64,000 nt of DNA, taken from contig NZ_CP115920.1 of NCBI RefSeq assembly GCF_040412085.2, positions 1,736,001-1,800,000 of the forward strand. The letters are read 5' to 3'. Position 1 is the stretch's first letter. Each line of letters opens with the position of its first letter. The stretch comes from Vibrio sp. CB1-14. Lineage in GTDB: Bacteria > Pseudomonadota > Gammaproteobacteria > Enterobacterales > Vibrionaceae. Shown in pieces: positions 1 to 9,637 of the stretch. The position numbers and the translations under genes were made by a program. The notes under the pieces are model-generated. The model made no database searches, was not told the origin of the DNA, and was given only the letters and a program-made list of their open reading frames with translations.

Positions 1-56
1 CAAACATATCAAACATAACTAGGGTTCCTCTTCGTGTTCTAAGCGCTTCATTAGAC

Positions 57-84
57 AAAAAGGCTCTTGATAACAAGAGCCTTT
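57..84 (-). terminator. Rho-independent terminator of the malic enzyme gene
   Basis: Read on the minus strand there is an 8-bp perfect stem (GGCTCTTG/CAAGAGCC) with a TTAT loop, followed by a run of five T. It begins about 20 bases beyond the malic enzyme stop codon. Confidence 0.85.
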
Positions 85-102
85 GTGTGACATTGATTCC
101 GG

Positions 103-1791
103 TTAGAACGCCGAGCGCTTATATTTGCGATACACAGGCTGCCAGAAGTTCTCTTCAATGGCTTTGAGTAGTGTCTCGTCAGTGCATTCTTTCGCGACAC
201 CTTGCTCAATCGCTTTCTTAGCAACAGCGTAAGCAATACGTTTTGATACCAAATGGATCTCTTCTAGAGGTGGCAATAGCTGACCAGAGCCTTTTTGTGC
301 CAGTGGCGAGCATTCAGCAAGTGCACGGCTTGATTCCATCAGCATCTCATCGGTAACGCGAGACGCTTGTGCGGCCAATACGCCAAGACCTATGCCTGGG
401 AAAATGTAGCTGTTGTTACATTGCGCGATTGGGTAGGTTTTACCCTCGACAACCACTGGGTCAAACGGGCTACCCGTTGCCACCAACGCTTGGCCTTGAG
501 TCCAACGCAGAATATCGTTTGGTGTCGCTTCAACACGGCTTGTTGGGTTCGAAAGTGGGAACACGATTGGACGCTCGCAGTGCTGGTGCATCTCTTGGAT
601 GATCTCTTTGCTAAACAGACCAGGTGCACCAGAAACGCCGATAAGAACGGTTGGCTTTGCGTTCTTAATCACATCATGCAGTGAGAAGCCAGAGTTATCT
701 GATTCCCAGTTTTGCGTGTGGCTGTGCTTTTGCACCAAACGCTGCTGGAAGTCGAGTAGGTTTGGCATGCCTTCTTGCAGCAGACCCCAACGGTCTACCA
801 TGAAGACCTGTGAGCGAGCCTGTTCATCACTGATACCTTCAGACACCATTTGTGCGACGATAGCTTCTGCAATGCCACAGCCAGCAGAACCAGCGCCTAA
901 GAAAGTGATGCGCTGCTCAGAGAGTTTGTTGCCTGCTGCCTTACATGCCGCTAGAAGTGAGCCAACGGTAACGGCTGCCGTACCTTGAATATCATCGTTA
1001 AAACAGCAGATACGGTCTTTATAGCGCTCAAGAAGCGGCATCGCATTTTTCTGTGCAAAGTCTTCAAACTGAACGAGGGCATCAGGCCAGCGACGCTGAA
1101 CAGCTTGGATAAAGTCTTCAACAAATGCACGGTACTCATCACCGGTAATACGTGGGTGACGCCAGCCCATGTACATAGGGTCAGCAAGACGCTGTGGGTT
1201 GTTGGTGCCCACATCAAGAACGATAGGTAGTGTGTAAGCCGGGCTGATACCACCACAAGCGGTATAGAGAGCCAGTTTACCGATAGGAATACCCATACCA
1301 CCGATACCTTGGTCGCCTAGACCAAGAATACGCTCACCATCAGTCACGACGATAACTTTTACGTTGTGGTTACGAGCGTTGTTTAGCAGATCGTCAATGC
1401 GATCACGATTTGGATACGAGATAAATAGACCACGACCACGGCGATAAATGTTAGAGAAGTTCTCACACGCTGCACCAACCGTTGGTGTATAGATAATCGG
1501 CATCATCTCAGAAATGTGATTTTGAACTAAACGATAAAAAAGGGTTTCGTTCGTGTCTTGGATGTTACGCAGGTAAATGTGCTTATCCATGTCATTGTCA
1601 AAGCTGGTGTACTGCTTGTAAGCACGATCCACTTGCTCTTGAATGGTTTCAGTGGTTTCTGGAAGTAGGCCTTCTAGGTTGAAGGACATTCTTTCTTCTG
1701 AGGTGAAAGCACTGCCTTTATTAAGCAATGGTGTACTAAGCAGTGCAGGGCCTGCGTAAGGAATATAGAGTGGTCGTTTGTTGTTGTTCAT
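103..1791 (-). CDS. maeA: NAD-dependent malic enzyme (malate dehydrogenase, oxaloacetate-decarboxylating)
   Basis: This cytoplasmic enzyme oxidatively decarboxylates malate to pyruvate and CO2, linking the TCA cycle to pyruvate. The protein is about 562 residues, the usual length of the large bacterial NAD-type enzyme (SfcA/MaeA). It shows the malic enzyme N-domain with YTPTVG and the [11 protein letters not shown] stretch, then a Rossmann NAD-binding domain with [14 protein letters not shown] chose the ATG at 1791 because it has AGGT a few bases upstream; the in-frame ATG at 1818 lacks a comparable site. The gene is monocistronic, divergent from the helicase gene, and ends in a clear terminator. 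NAD rather than NADP preference is inferred from family resemblance. Confidence 0.93.
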   Translation of the reverse strand: MNNNKRPLYIPYAGPALLSTPLLNKGSAFTSEERMSFNLEGLLPETTETIQEQVDRAYKQYTSFDNDMDKHIYLRNIQDTNETLFYRLVQNHISEMMPIIYTPTVGAACENFSNIYRRGRGLFISYPNRDRIDDLLNNARNHNVKVIVVTDGERILGLGDQGIGGMGIPIGKLALYTACGGISPAYTLPIVLDVGTNNPQRLADPMYMGWRHPRITGDEYRAFVEDFIQAVQRRWPDALVQFEDFAQKNAMPLLERYKDRICCFNDDIQGTAAVTVGSLLAACKAAGNKLSEQRITFLGAGSAGCGIAEAIVAQMVSEGISDEQARSQVFMVDRWGLLQEGMPNLLDFQQRLVQKHSHTQNWESDNSGFSLHDVIKNAKPTVLIGVSGAPGLFSKEIIQEMHQHCERPIVFPLSNPTSRVEATPNDILRWTQGQALVATGSPFDPVVVEGKTYPIAQCNNSYIFPGIGLGVLAAQASRVTDEMLMESSRALAECSPLAQKGSGQLLPPLEEIHLVSKRIAYAVAKKAIEQGVAKECTDETLLKAIEENFWQPVYRKYKRSAF

Positions 1792-2000
1792 TAGGTTACC
1801 TGATATGGGAACAGTCATTCGGGAAGTAGGAACAATTAGGGCGCTAATTTAACACATTTAGGGTAGGTTAGCGAAGTGCAAATGTTAACTAATTGTAGAA
1901 TTTATCAAGGAAAAATCGGATGCTCAGTGCGACTGTCACTGCAACTGTAGCTTGGTTCAGGGTATACTCGGCACACCCATGAGAAACTGCTGACATATCC

Positions 2001-4376
2001 ATGATCTTACCTATCGACGCCATCGAACACGACGTTAAAAATACACTCACTCATTCACACCTAATTGTTGAAGCAGAGACAGGCTCCGGCAAGTCAACCA
2101 GACTACCCATTTGGGCGATGGAGCAGGGCAGAGTGCTGGTGGTTGAACCCAGACGTATTGCTTGTACCTCGTTGGCAGAGTTTGTCGCCGAGTCTCTAGG
2201 CGACCGCGTTGGTAAAAAGGTCGGGTATGCCATCAAGTTGGAAAACCGATATTGTGATGAGTCGAATATCGTATTTGTGACACCAGGTGTAGCGCTGCGC
2301 TGGTATGCCGACAATCAGCTGACGGATTTTTCCGTGGTCGTGGTGGATGAGTTTCATGAACGCCGCTGGGATACTGATCTGTTGGTTGCTTTGCTCAAGC
2401 AAAAGCAAAGTCATCGCACCATTATCACTTCGGCAACCATTGAAGGTGAAAAACTGGCGAGCTATTTCGATGCCACAAGACTGGTTGCGAGCGGCCGTGT
2501 TTACAATGTCGATGTGGTGCATCGCCGAGAGGACAGTCGCCAACTTCCAGATAGTCGTTATCTTGATAGTCGAATCAAACAAGAACTTGAGCTGCGGCTG
2601 GATGACACCGAGGGTGACGTGTTGGTATTTCTTCCTGGCAGAAAAGAGATCCAACAAGTACAAACTGCACTGATTTCCTTAGCAGAAAGCCGTGATTTGA
2701 TGGTGACTCCACTTCATGCCTCGGTGAGTGATGAACAAAGAGCGCGAGCCATGACCGTACAGTCAAAACGAAAAGTCGTGCTCGCGACTAATGTGGCGGA
2801 AACATCGCTCACTATCCCCAACATTTCATTAGTCATTGACTCAGGACTTGAGCGTCGCAACGTTCAGCGTAACGGCCAAACGACGCTGATGCTTACGCAC
2901 ATATCCAAAGCCAGTGCGGCGCAGCGCTGCGGTCGTGCTGGGCGGGTGATGAATGGCGTATGTGTTCGTCTCTATGGAGAACATGCGGCGCTTGAGGCTG
3001 TGACGCCACCAGAGTTGCAGCGTGAGTCTATCGTTGAGCCAATGCTTGCTGCCGCAGTGTGTGGCCATGAGCTCGACGCTTTGTCTTTCATTGACAATAT
3101 TCCGGATAAATCTTTGGTCAGTGCCAAGGCACAGCTTTTCGAGTTCGGAGCTATCGACCAAGAAGGTATTACAGAGCACGGTTTAAAGCTCGCCCCTCTG
3201 CCTATTGACGCCATCTATGCCGACTTGGTGACTAAGATGCCGACAAGGGCATTGAAAGAAGTGATGATAGACCTGACCGCAGCGATTTGTACCACAGGTA
3301 AGTTATATCAATTAACCAGTAACGAAGAAGCTTTGGAGCGGTTAGACCAAGAGGAAAAATATGGCTGTGATGCTGAGCTGATGGTTGGCTTGGTTCGAGG
3401 GCATCAATATTCTGGGGTAACAGTAGAGCCAGATGCGCTTCGAGAAGCGCAGGGGCTTGCAGAGCAAATGCGCGCCGCGTTCGAACTGCCTTCATTGGAG
3501 GTCGCTTCTCGTTACAACAGAAATCAGTGGTTGGCAGAGATGATTAAAGCCAACTCAAACTTAGTGTTTGTACGCCGTGAACGAAGGCGTGATGCGTTTG
3601 GTAATGGTCATATAGAAGTGTTACTTGGACGTGCGAGTCGGTTAAAACACCAATCTGAGGCGGCGCTGGTGCTTTCTACCCACTCTTTACCGGGGAGAGG
3701 TGTAAAGCAAACCATGACTTTAGGTACCTTGATGGTACCGGTGGAGCTAAACTTACTGCGTGAACAGGGCGTTGGTGAATGGGTGAATGGTGATACTGAG
3801 CAGACGAAGCAAGGATTGGTGAGTCACCAATACCTTGTATACGCTGGGCGTAAAATTGGTCATCGTACTGGTCAGCCACAAGGTGAGGCGGCGCTTGAAG
3901 TGATCAGTAAAGCGATAGTTGAAGGAAAGTTATACTCGGGGCTTGCTGAAAAAATCGGTAAGCAGATGCAGCACTTTCAGCTCTATTGTGATTTGGGGCT
4001 TGCTGACACCACCTTCGAGAAGCCCATTCAAAACCCTGAACAAAACTCAGCAGATGATTTAACTCAATGGTTTTATCATCTGCTTGTTGAGCTGGGCGTT
4101 GAAAGCCAAGACGATCTTGAGTTAATCGATGCCTCCGACTTTGTGTTTGACGGCATTCCTGAGTGGGAGTACCAAGATTTTGCTGATAAGTATCCACTAG
4201 AGGTTCAGCTCAGTGGCCTAACACTTACCGTGCAGTATTTTGGCAAAGGCAAGCTGGTGGAAGTCAGCTATTCATCGGGCTCTCGAAAAGAGGATCCTAA
4301 ACGCAAAGAATTGCCGGCATGGTCTGGTTGGCGAGTGAAATATCGCAAAGCCAGCCGAGTGCTGGATTTACGCTAA
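2001..4376 (+). CDS. DEAH-box ATP-dependent helicase, HrpA/HrpB-like
   Basis: This 791-residue protein is a superfamily 2 helicase. Visible motifs, in order, are Walker A AETGSGKST (about 25-33), EPRR (about 49-52), a DEFH version of the DEAH box (about 116-119), SAT (about 144-146), TNVAETSLTIP (about 263-273) and QRCGRAGR (about 308-315). These are hallmarks of the DEAH RNA helicase group that includes HrpA and HrpB. Length and domain order fit HrpB better than the roughly 1300-residue HrpA. However, the C-terminal third does not show the HrpB tail I remember, so I give no symbol. Probable role: RNA remodelling in the cytoplasm. It stands alone, divergent from the malic enzyme gene. The start codon has no strong ribosome-binding site. 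Confidence 0.85.
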   Translation: MILPIDAIEHDVKNTLTHSHLIVEAETGSGKSTRLPIWAMEQGRVLVVEPRRIACTSLAEFVAESLGDRVGKKVGYAIKLENRYCDESNIVFVTPGVALRWYADNQLTDFSVVVVDEFHERRWDTDLLVALLKQKQSHRTIITSATIEGEKLASYFDATRLVASGRVYNVDVVHRREDSRQLPDSRYLDSRIKQELELRLDDTEGDVLVFLPGRKEIQQVQTALISLAESRDLMVTPLHASVSDEQRARAMTVQSKRKVVLATNVAETSLTIPNISLVIDSGLERRNVQRNGQTTLMLTHISKASAAQRCGRAGRVMNGVCVRLYGEHAALEAVTPPELQRESIVEPMLAAAVCGHELDALSFIDNIPDKSLVSAKAQLFEFGAIDQEGITEHGLKLAPLPIDAIYADLVTKMPTRALKEVMIDLTAAICTTGKLYQLTSNEEALERLDQEEKYGCDAELMVGLVRGHQYSGVTVEPDALREAQGLAEQMRAAFELPSLEVASRYNRNQWLAEMIKANSNLVFVRRERRRDAFGNGHIEVLLGRASRLKHQSEAALVLSTHSLPGRGVKQTMTLGTLMVPVELNLLREQGVGEWVNGDTEQTKQGLVSHQYLVYAGRKIGHRTGQPQGEAALEVISKAIVEGKLYSGLAEKIGKQMQHFQLYCDLGLADTTFEKPIQNPEQNSADDLTQWFYHLLVELGVESQDDLELIDASDFVFDGIPEWEYQDFADKYPLEVQLSGLTLTVQYFGKGKLVEVSYSSGSRKEDPKRKELPAWSGWRVKYRKASRVLDLR

Positions 4377-4606
4377 ATGCTTCGCGCTTCGAAATAAAAC
4401 AGCATACGCATCGGTAGAATACACAACAAGTTACACAACAGAGTTCTGTTTGATGAGTGTATGTTCAAGAGATGTTGCGAGATAGGTTTTTATATCACTT
4501 TTGTGGGCATAAAAAGGCTATAAAAGACCGTTTTTATATATCCTATTGCTATATAAGCGAGTATGAATGATAGTGATTAGGTAGCATTCTGCAATCGGGA
4601 GTGAAG

Positions 4607-4993
4607 ATGTGTGATGATAAAAAATCGCCAGTGGAGTTTGATTACACCAGTTTTCTCGGCGAGTCGTGCAGTAAAAAATGGACTTTCCTCGAAGCTATTG
4701 CTTCGGTGGCTCCAGTGTTTGGTGAAGCTTGGAAGGAGACAACCAAACAAGACAGCGATCCAGACAGTCGTCTATGGCAAATAGCGTTGCAGTCTCTTTC
4801 TAGCCGCCGTAGTGATGAATCTAATTTGGTGTCGTTGATCCGTATCGCAAGGGATGAGCATATCGAGCGTTTGCAAGTGATCATGCCGTACTCGCTAGAA
4901 CCAGATCAAATCACCAAGATACAAAGCAAGGCTAATGCCGTGATCACCACGTTGCCAGATGACGATGTGTTGATTGCAGAAATTCAAGCCTAG
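4607..4993 (+). CDS. Conserved small hypothetical protein (128 residues)
   Basis: I do not recognise this family. The product is a soluble, mostly helical, slightly acidic protein with no signal peptide, membrane segment or metal-binding cluster. I chose the ATG at 4607, since GGGAG lies five bases before it; the GTG at 4601 would sit on top of that site. The gene has its own approximately 225-base leader and a strong terminator shared with the convergent purC gene, so it is probably a single-gene unit. No function can be assigned from sequence. Confidence 0.7.
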   Translation: MCDDKKSPVEFDYTSFLGESCSKKWTFLEAIASVAPVFGEAWKETTKQDSDPDSRLWQIALQSLSSRRSDESNLVSLIRIARDEHIERLQVIMPYSLEPDQITKIQSKANAVITTLPDDDVLIAEIQA

Positions 4994-5030
4994 TTTTTTC
5001 AGGCATAGCTTTTCGCTAGACGCATATTAG

Positions 5031-5064
5031 AAGAGGGGAGCCATTGGCTCCCCTCTTTGTTTTT
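5031..5064. terminator. Bidirectional terminator between the 128-aa gene and purC
   Basis: A GC-rich stem (GAGGGGAGCC/GGCTCCCCTC) with a three-base loop sits between two convergent genes. On the plus strand it is followed by TTTGTTTTT, a good U tract; on the minus strand the tract is weaker. Confidence 0.85.
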
Positions 5065-5079
5065 CAATTCTGACTGTAC

Positions 5080-6186
5080 TTAATCGGCGATTAAGTCGTA
5101 CTCAGCGCGAAGAATATCAATGATTTCTTGTTTTGGATTCTCACTCAATGTGATTGGGCGTCCAGTAATTTTCTCTGCAATACCCGTGTATGTGCGAGAA
5201 ACGTCCATCAATGCTTCTAGTGGTAGTGCGTTGTCTTTTGCCAATGCTTCACGCTCTGGCATGCGCTCTTTGTTTAGTAGAATGTCTGGATCAGGGAAGT
5301 GGTTAAGTAGGAACTGGCGGAAACCTTCTTTTGAATTTTCCACAATCTCACCTTGTTGGTAAGCCTTAGTGTCCCAAATGCGCGATGAATCTGGCGTACC
5401 GACTTCATCCATGTAGATGAGCTTTTCGTTGCCTTTTGAATCTGTCACATAGCCAAATTCAAACTTGGTATCAACAAACGTTTGGTCAATAGCTTCAAGG
5501 GCATGGCTAATCACACCAAAGCCGTCTTTAAGCAGTTTTTCATAGCTGTCGATATCGTTAGCGCTTGAGAAATTAAACGCTTCGAAGTTGTCGCTGATGT
5601 TTTGACGCGTGATGTTCACATCATCCGCTTCTGGCACACCTGGAATGCCGTGCAAAATGCCTTTTGTAGATGGCGTGATGAGGATTTCATCCAGTTTAGA
5701 GTCTTTCTCTAACCCTTCTGACAAGGTAATGCCGCAGAATTCACGTTCGCCTTTTTCATACGCACGCCACATTGAGCCAGTGATATATTGACGGCAGATA
5801 GCTTCAATCATTACCGGTTTGGCTTTTTGAACGATCCAAACGAATGGGTGTGGAATATCAAGAATATGGCTGTCAGCGAGTCCGTTGTCTTTGAACAGTT
5901 GGAACCAGTGGTTAGAGATCGCATTAAGCGCAGCGCCTTTACCAGGAACGCCGCGAAGATCGCCTTCACCGTGCCAAATACAATCAAACGCAGAAATGCG
6001 GTCACTGATAACCATAATGGCTAGTGGGGCATCTTCTGCCACATCGTAGCCTTTTTGTTTGATTAGGCGGCGGCTATCTTCTTCAGTCAACCAATAGACA
6101 GAACGCACTTTGCCACTGTGAACAGGCTTATCAGTGCGGATTGGGAGATCGTCGTTTACGGCTAGAACTTGATCAGCAAGACTCAT
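5080..6186 (-). CDS. purC: Phosphoribosylaminoimidazole-succinocarboxamide synthase (long form)
   Basis: PurC joins aspartate to CAIR with ATP to give SAICAR, a step of de novo purine synthesis in the cytoplasm. Recognisable signatures include SGKVRSVYW near the N terminus, [10 protein letters not shown], and the conserved [13 protein letters not shown] region where the family has its DE(V/L)xTPDSSR motif. At 368 residues it is well over 100 residues longer than the E. coli enzyme (about 237). This length matches the version I recall from Vibrio and relatives. The ATG at 6186 has AGGA upstream. A PurR operator lies about 115 bases before the start. Confidence 0.95.
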   Translation of the reverse strand: MSLADQVLAVNDDLPIRTDKPVHSGKVRSVYWLTEEDSRRLIKQKGYDVAEDAPLAIMVISDRISAFDCIWHGEGDLRGVPGKGAALNAISNHWFQLFKDNGLADSHILDIPHPFVWIVQKAKPVMIEAICRQYITGSMWRAYEKGEREFCGITLSEGLEKDSKLDEILITPSTKGILHGIPGVPEADDVNITRQNISDNFEAFNFSSANDIDSYEKLLKDGFGVISHALEAIDQTFVDTKFEFGYVTDSKGNEKLIYMDEVGTPDSSRIWDTKAYQQGEIVENSKEGFRQFLLNHFPDPDILLNKERMPEREALAKDNALPLEALMDVSRTYTGIAEKITGRPITLSENPKQEIIDILRAEYDLIAD

Positions 6187-6530
6187 GGAGACATTCCTAT
6201 CTGGTTTACGTCGCGATACTGGGCGACAACAAGTGGAAGAGTGGAATCACTCATAATTGCCACGCATCATACCAGAACTGTTTGATCCTGCCAGAGAAAA
6301 AGCAAACGTTTGCGCAATTAGTTATCAAACTAACGTTAATCGATGAAAAAGTACTCTTTGATAAGGGAAAGGCTTTACGTAACAGAGTGGTAATAAGTGA
6401 CGTTCTAGAGAGCTAAGTACAAGAAGACTAAGATAAACAAGAACGATGAGCGATAGTCCATCGTCCGGCACCTAAGTAGCAGTGAATAAGAGGCAGTGAA
6501 TTCTTAGATGCGGGACGATGAATCCAAGAA
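6187..6530. other. purC-sulA intergenic region with long imperfect hairpin
   Basis: No convincing gene lies in this 344-base stretch. It holds the PurR box (6300-6315) and, at 6459-6520, an imperfect inverted repeat. The arms are CATCGTCC/GGACGATG, then GCA/TGC, then CTAAG/CTTAG, separated by single mismatches. The loop contains two copies of CAGTGAAT. The hairpin starts about 11 bases past the sulA stop and could end or protect the sulA transcript. There is no T tract. Confidence 0.5.
6300..6315 (-). promoter_or_regulatory. PurR operator upstream of purC
   Basis: The 16 bases AAGCAAACGTTTGCGC match the PurR palindrome ACGCAAACGTTTGCGT at 14 positions, with a perfect GCAAACGTTTGC core. It lies about 115 bases upstream of the purC start, so repression by PurR with hypoxanthine or guanine is expected. 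Confidence 0.85.
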
Positions 6531-6932
6531 TTAGTGCAGGTAATGCTCACCAGAGAGGAAAATCACCTCACATTGATGGCCTAGCGCCAATGCATTTAAA
6601 GTGGCTTGCTGCTGAGTAGTGAATGAGCCATTAGCGATGATGGCGCAGGCATTACCAGAGCGAATGGCTTTTTCTACTACCTGATACTGGTTGAGACTTG
6701 CCGATGGCTTCATTTGTACCATGTGATTGCCAAGCTTATGAAAATGCAGAACTTGGCTAGTAGAAGGGCGAGGGCATTCTGCTGTTAACAAAATCCACTG
6801 AGGTCTAGATGTTAATTGAGACAACTTTTCAAGGATCTCATCCTGGATCCCACGTTGTGCAGCCGCACTGTCAAATGAGGTGTATGAGCGTGAAACATTG
6901 TATCTAGACTGCATTGAATTGTTGATTAACAT
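6531..6932 (-). CDS. sulA: SOS-induced cell division inhibitor SulA
   Basis: SulA binds FtsZ and blocks Z-ring assembly while DNA is damaged. The 133-residue product has the compact SulA/RecA-like fold signature: QWILLTAECPRPS, the KPSASLNQYQVVEKAIRSGNA helix region and a final hydrophobic strand, CEVIFLSGE. It is shorter than E. coli SulA (169), mainly at the N terminus. The ATG at 6932 follows AGGAA at good spacing. The decisive context is a near-perfect LexA box 22 bases upstream, which covers the expected promoter. Sequence similarity of this family is low across genera, so the LexA box carries much of the weight. Confidence 0.82.
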   Translation of the reverse strand: MLINNSMQSRYNVSRSYTSFDSAAAQRGIQDEILEKLSQLTSRPQWILLTAECPRPSTSQVLHFHKLGNHMVQMKPSASLNQYQVVEKAIRSGNACAIIANGSFTTQQQATLNALALGHQCEVIFLSGEHYLH

Positions 6933-6953
6933 AACCCTGTTCCTTTATACATG

Positions 6954-6969
6954 TTGTATGTATATACAG
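6954..6969 (-). promoter_or_regulatory. LexA (SOS) box of sulA
   Basis: Read on the minus strand the site is CTGTATATACATACAA, close to the SOS consensus CTGTATATATATACAG, and it is flanked by TA on the upstream side. It lies 22 bases before the sulA start, positioned to block transcription until LexA is cleaved. Confidence 0.88.
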
Positions 6970-7237
6970 TAGTTTTTTGTAGGGTAAAGATCAAGCACTT
7001 TCTGAGCGCTAATTCTTCAATTGAATTTAAGTATTTGTTTTTATTTGGATTTATTTTCTACAGAATAGCAGGTTTGGTAATGGTTTCCTGTTATCCAGTA
7101 CTAGCCAAAAAACACTGTATAAACTACCTGTATAAAAACACGGCTCATTGTGAATAGAAGCTAGGGCAATACAATCGAAACTAGGATAAGAAAGGAGTCG
7201 AGAGCCTTTGAGCGCGTAGCATTTGGGAGGCGGAAAC
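6970..7237. other. Intergenic region, nothing further recognised
   Basis: This stretch between the sulA promoter and the next terminator is AT-rich. It holds a short open frame (6951-7157) with no ribosome-binding site or recognisable protein. I see no gene in it. Confidence 0.5.
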
Positions 7238-7263
7238 TAAAACGCCTCTGAGGGCAGAGGCGC
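7238..7263 (-). terminator. Terminator of the four-cysteine mini-protein gene
   Basis: On the minus strand an 8-bp stem CGCCTCTG/CAGAGGCG with a short loop is followed by TTTTAGTTT, just past the stop codon of the small gene. Confidence 0.75.
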
Positions 7264-7270
7264 ATTGCGG

Positions 7271-7459
7271 TTATTGCTGAGCGTTTGCTCGATTTCTAAA
7301 TTCGATTTCTGCTTGGTTGAACTGTCTGACGTCCATGATGGCGAAACTCAAACACTTTTCACATGAATGATGGTGTTTGCCATCAATGTACTCGTGCTTG
7401 GTGACAAAGCTAGGTGCATGGCACCAATCGCAGATATCTTGTTTGGTGAATGTATACAT
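7271..7459 (-). CDS. Small protein with paired CxxC motifs (putative zinc ribbon)
   Basis: The 62-residue product carries C10-x2-C13 and C33-x2-C36, with three histidines (29-31) next to the second pair. This is the spacing of a small zinc-binding ribbon. I do not recognise a named family. GGGGAG lies six bases before the ATG, and a terminator follows, so the gene is very likely real and expressed alone. It could bind nucleic acid or another protein; nothing in the sequence decides this. Confidence 0.72.
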   Translation of the reverse strand: MYTFTKQDICDWCHAPSFVTKHEYIDGKHHHSCEKCLSFAIMDVRQFNQAEIEFRNRANAQQ

Positions 7460-7623
7460 GTTTACTCCCCACCCTTATATGTACGTTAGTACGGAGTTGT
7501 ACTCGGTACGGGTGTTATTTTCGGGGCTTATTATGACACAAAAACAAGGCTTTTGTTAAATTAATGTTTCAGAAAAAGAGTGCTTAGACGTTTTTGGTTA
7601 TATTTTAGACATTTTTAATAGCT

Positions 7624-8667
7624 TTAGTGCCTAGACTGAAGGTTGGCAGTCAGTGTATTTAAAGCGAGGTTAAGCTGCTTCATTTCTTCTTCACTGCCCT
7701 GAGCATCAGGATGATAGACGCGGCTCAGTTGTTTGTAGCGAGTTTTTAGCTGTTTCGCGTTCAAGGGCTGGTTCGGCTCAAGTCCAAAGCGCAAATAGGC
7801 GTCTCTAAGAGGGGATGTAGGTTGCGCAGTAGGCGGAGCCGTGCGCAGTTGATCGTTGGCGAGTTTGAGTTGGCGCTGCAGTTGCTGAATATAAAGCTGC
7901 TGTTTGGTAAGTTGGCTTTGCAACTGGTCTGTATGGTTCCGATGATTAGTGCTGTGCGTTTGCTTTTGTTCAAGCGTCTGAGCTTGGCGCTGTCTATAAA
8001 ATAGTAGAGCGAGCAATGCTGCGATGATGAATAGATAAACCAGATGTAACCAGCTGCTGAATCCGGAATCACCTTCTTGCGATGTTGCAGTATTAGTAGA
8101 GTTGGTATTTTTCTGGTTTGCTTGCTCTTGCTGTTTAAGTGCTTCGATTTGCCGCAATTGCTGTGCATTGTATTGTGCCTGCAAAGCCTCTTCGTAGGCA
8201 TTTTGGTAGCTATCAGAGGCATCTTTAGCAAGTGAGTACCAAAGTACGGCTTGGTCTTCGTCTGCAATCGCAGGTGAACCTTGCTGGTAGAGTTTAGCGA
8301 CTTTCCCCAGTGCGGTTACATCACCGTTTACCGCCAGCTTAGTATAAAGCAGTAACGCTTTGGCGGGATTGGCTTGTACGCCTCGACCAAACTCCAATGC
8401 TTGTGCGTAATTGAAGGTCGCTGCAACGTGATTGTTTTCACTGGCTTGCTGATACCAATACGTGGCTTTACCAAGATCGCGTTTGACTCCTTCACCCGTT
8501 TCATAAGCGAGTCCCAACTGATACTGAGCATCGGCGTTGTTGAGTGTGGCCTGTTGTTCAAGGTGAGTTTGCTGTTCAAGGTGAGAAAGCGAAGACCACG
8601 CCGGAGCGGAAAACCAAGCACAGGAAAGCAGCACATAACATACAACGTTAAGTAAGCGTCTTGGCAT
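7624..8667 (-). CDS. Membrane-anchored Sel1-repeat protein with C-terminal J domain
   Basis: The protein (about 347 residues) has an N-terminal signal or anchor (MPRRLLNVVCYVLLS...). Sel1-like repeats follow, of the type DAQYQLGLAYETGEGVKRD and AATFNYAQALEFGRGVQANP. Next come a Gln-rich helix, one transmembrane segment (LVYLFIIAALLALLFY), a Gln-rich coiled coil and a C-terminal J domain with the HPD triad in VYHPDAQ. Topology implies Sel1 repeats in the periplasm and a cytoplasmic J domain that could recruit DnaK. I chose the ATG at 8667 because the hydrophobic signal begins there and GGAG precedes it; an upstream in-frame ATG at 8697 has no site. Exact role unknown. Confidence 0.8.
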   Translation of the reverse strand: MPRRLLNVVCYVLLSCAWFSAPAWSSLSHLEQQTHLEQQATLNNADAQYQLGLAYETGEGVKRDLGKATYWYQQASENNHVAATFNYAQALEFGRGVQANPAKALLLYTKLAVNGDVTALGKVAKLYQQGSPAIADEDQAVLWYSLAKDASDSYQNAYEEALQAQYNAQQLRQIEALKQQEQANQKNTNSTNTATSQEGDSGFSSWLHLVYLFIIAALLALLFYRQRQAQTLEQKQTHSTNHRNHTDQLQSQLTKQQLYIQQLQRQLKLANDQLRTAPPTAQPTSPLRDAYLRFGLEPNQPLNAKQLKTRYKQLSRVYHPDAQGSEEEMKQLNLALNTLTANLQSRH

Positions 8668-8724
8668 CAAAGATACACTCCGGGTAGGCGCGAGCATGAA
8701 GGTCGCGCTAGTGAAATTGGAGAC

Positions 8725-9408
8725 TTATTTAAGCAGTTTTGGCGCTTGGGCACCATCAATCGGGCGGTTTACTGAGATCTTGCGACCTTTTTTCAAGCCG
8801 ACTTCGTAGTCTGCTGTGATGTTCTTCATCGCTTCTTTGAGCTGCTGCTTGAACGTTTCGCGATCGATATTTTTGAACTCTTTATCAATGTAGTTATTGA
8901 TCTTATTGTTGGACTCATCATCTGGCGCGATAACAGGAAGCTTTTCAAGCGCGCCTTCAATCCAGCCAGAGACAAATGAATTCACGCGTCTTGTTACTTC
9001 AGTATTCGCGGTACCGGAGCCAGCAAAGCTATTGCGGAATTGACCTGTATGCTCATTCATTTCACGGTAGATGATATCAAACGCGAATGCGGCGAAAATG
9101 GCGCGATCTGCCTCACCAATAAACTCGACGCGCTTAAGGCCTTTGTGGTTCAGTAATACCGCTTCAACACCAAACTTAGTGTTAATACCGCGAATGACGC
9201 GAAGTAGGGTAGAACTGATGGTGGTTGGCAGTAGATGTGTCGATTGTGTTTTGCCCATTTTAATGAACTCGATATCGTCTTTATCGAGGCCATACTTAAG
9301 CATCAGTCTATGCGCCATTTTGATGGCGTTTGCTGCTTCATTGACGTTTGCAGAGTTACCAAGCTCTAGGCACTTAGCAATCTTTTTAAGGGCTTTTTGT
9401 TTATCCAT
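8725..9408 (-). CDS. DUF2786 domain protein
   Basis: This 227-residue soluble protein has the DUF2786 signature at its N terminus: KALKKIAKCLELGNSANVNE followed by EAANAIKMAHRLMLKYG. A longer helical domain follows. The family is widespread in bacteria and phages and has no established function. The ATG at 9408 has AGG at six bases; the TTG two codons upstream would be too close. It lies downstream of a tandem-repeat region and upstream of the Sel1/J gene, with separate spacing from both neighbours. Confidence 0.8.
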   Translation of the reverse strand: MDKQKALKKIAKCLELGNSANVNEAANAIKMAHRLMLKYGLDKDDIEFIKMGKTQSTHLLPTTISSTLLRVIRGINTKFGVEAVLLNHKGLKRVEFIGEADRAIFAAFAFDIIYREMNEHTGQFRNSFAGSGTANTEVTRRVNSFVSGWIEGALEKLPVIAPDDESNNKINNYIDKEFKNIDRETFKQQLKEAMKNITADYEVGLKKGRKISVNRPIDGAQAPKLLK

Positions 9409-9540
9409 CGACAACCTGAAGTCTCTATACCGCGGAAGAAAAAACGGGCGCTTATTTTAGCGACTTTTACGCTAAAGGGGAAGAGTGTCACAGTCAGACT
9501 GTATGTTGATGAAACAAGGAAGGATGGAAATTCGTACGAA

Positions 9541-9637
9541 GCGAGTCGCCAAAGTCGCTATGTTGTCGCCCAAGTGACTATGTTGTCGCCAAAGTCACTA
9601 TGTTGTCGCCAAAGTCACTATGTCGCCCAAGTGACTA
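9541..9637. repeat. 20-bp tandem repeat, about five units
   Basis: Five head-to-tail copies of a 20-bp unit, TGTTGTCGCCAAAGTCACTA, begin at 9541, 9561, 9581, 9601 and 9621. The first is divergent and the last lacks three bases. Two variants occur, CGCCAAAGTCAC and CGCCCAAGTGAC. They lie in the gap between the DUF2786 and DUF3334 genes. Confidence 0.9.

Noticed and set aside
599-988. Plus-strand open frame of 129 codons
   Set aside because: It is a shadow inside the malic enzyme gene with no ribosome-binding site.
2196-2663. Minus-strand open frame of 155 codons
   Set aside because: It lies wholly inside the helicase gene, which has clear motifs on the other strand, and shows no family signature.
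6951-7157. Possible 68-residue gene upstream of sulA
   Set aside because: Its start overlaps the LexA box and sulA promoter, no ribosome-binding site is seen, and the composition follows AT-rich intergenic DNA.
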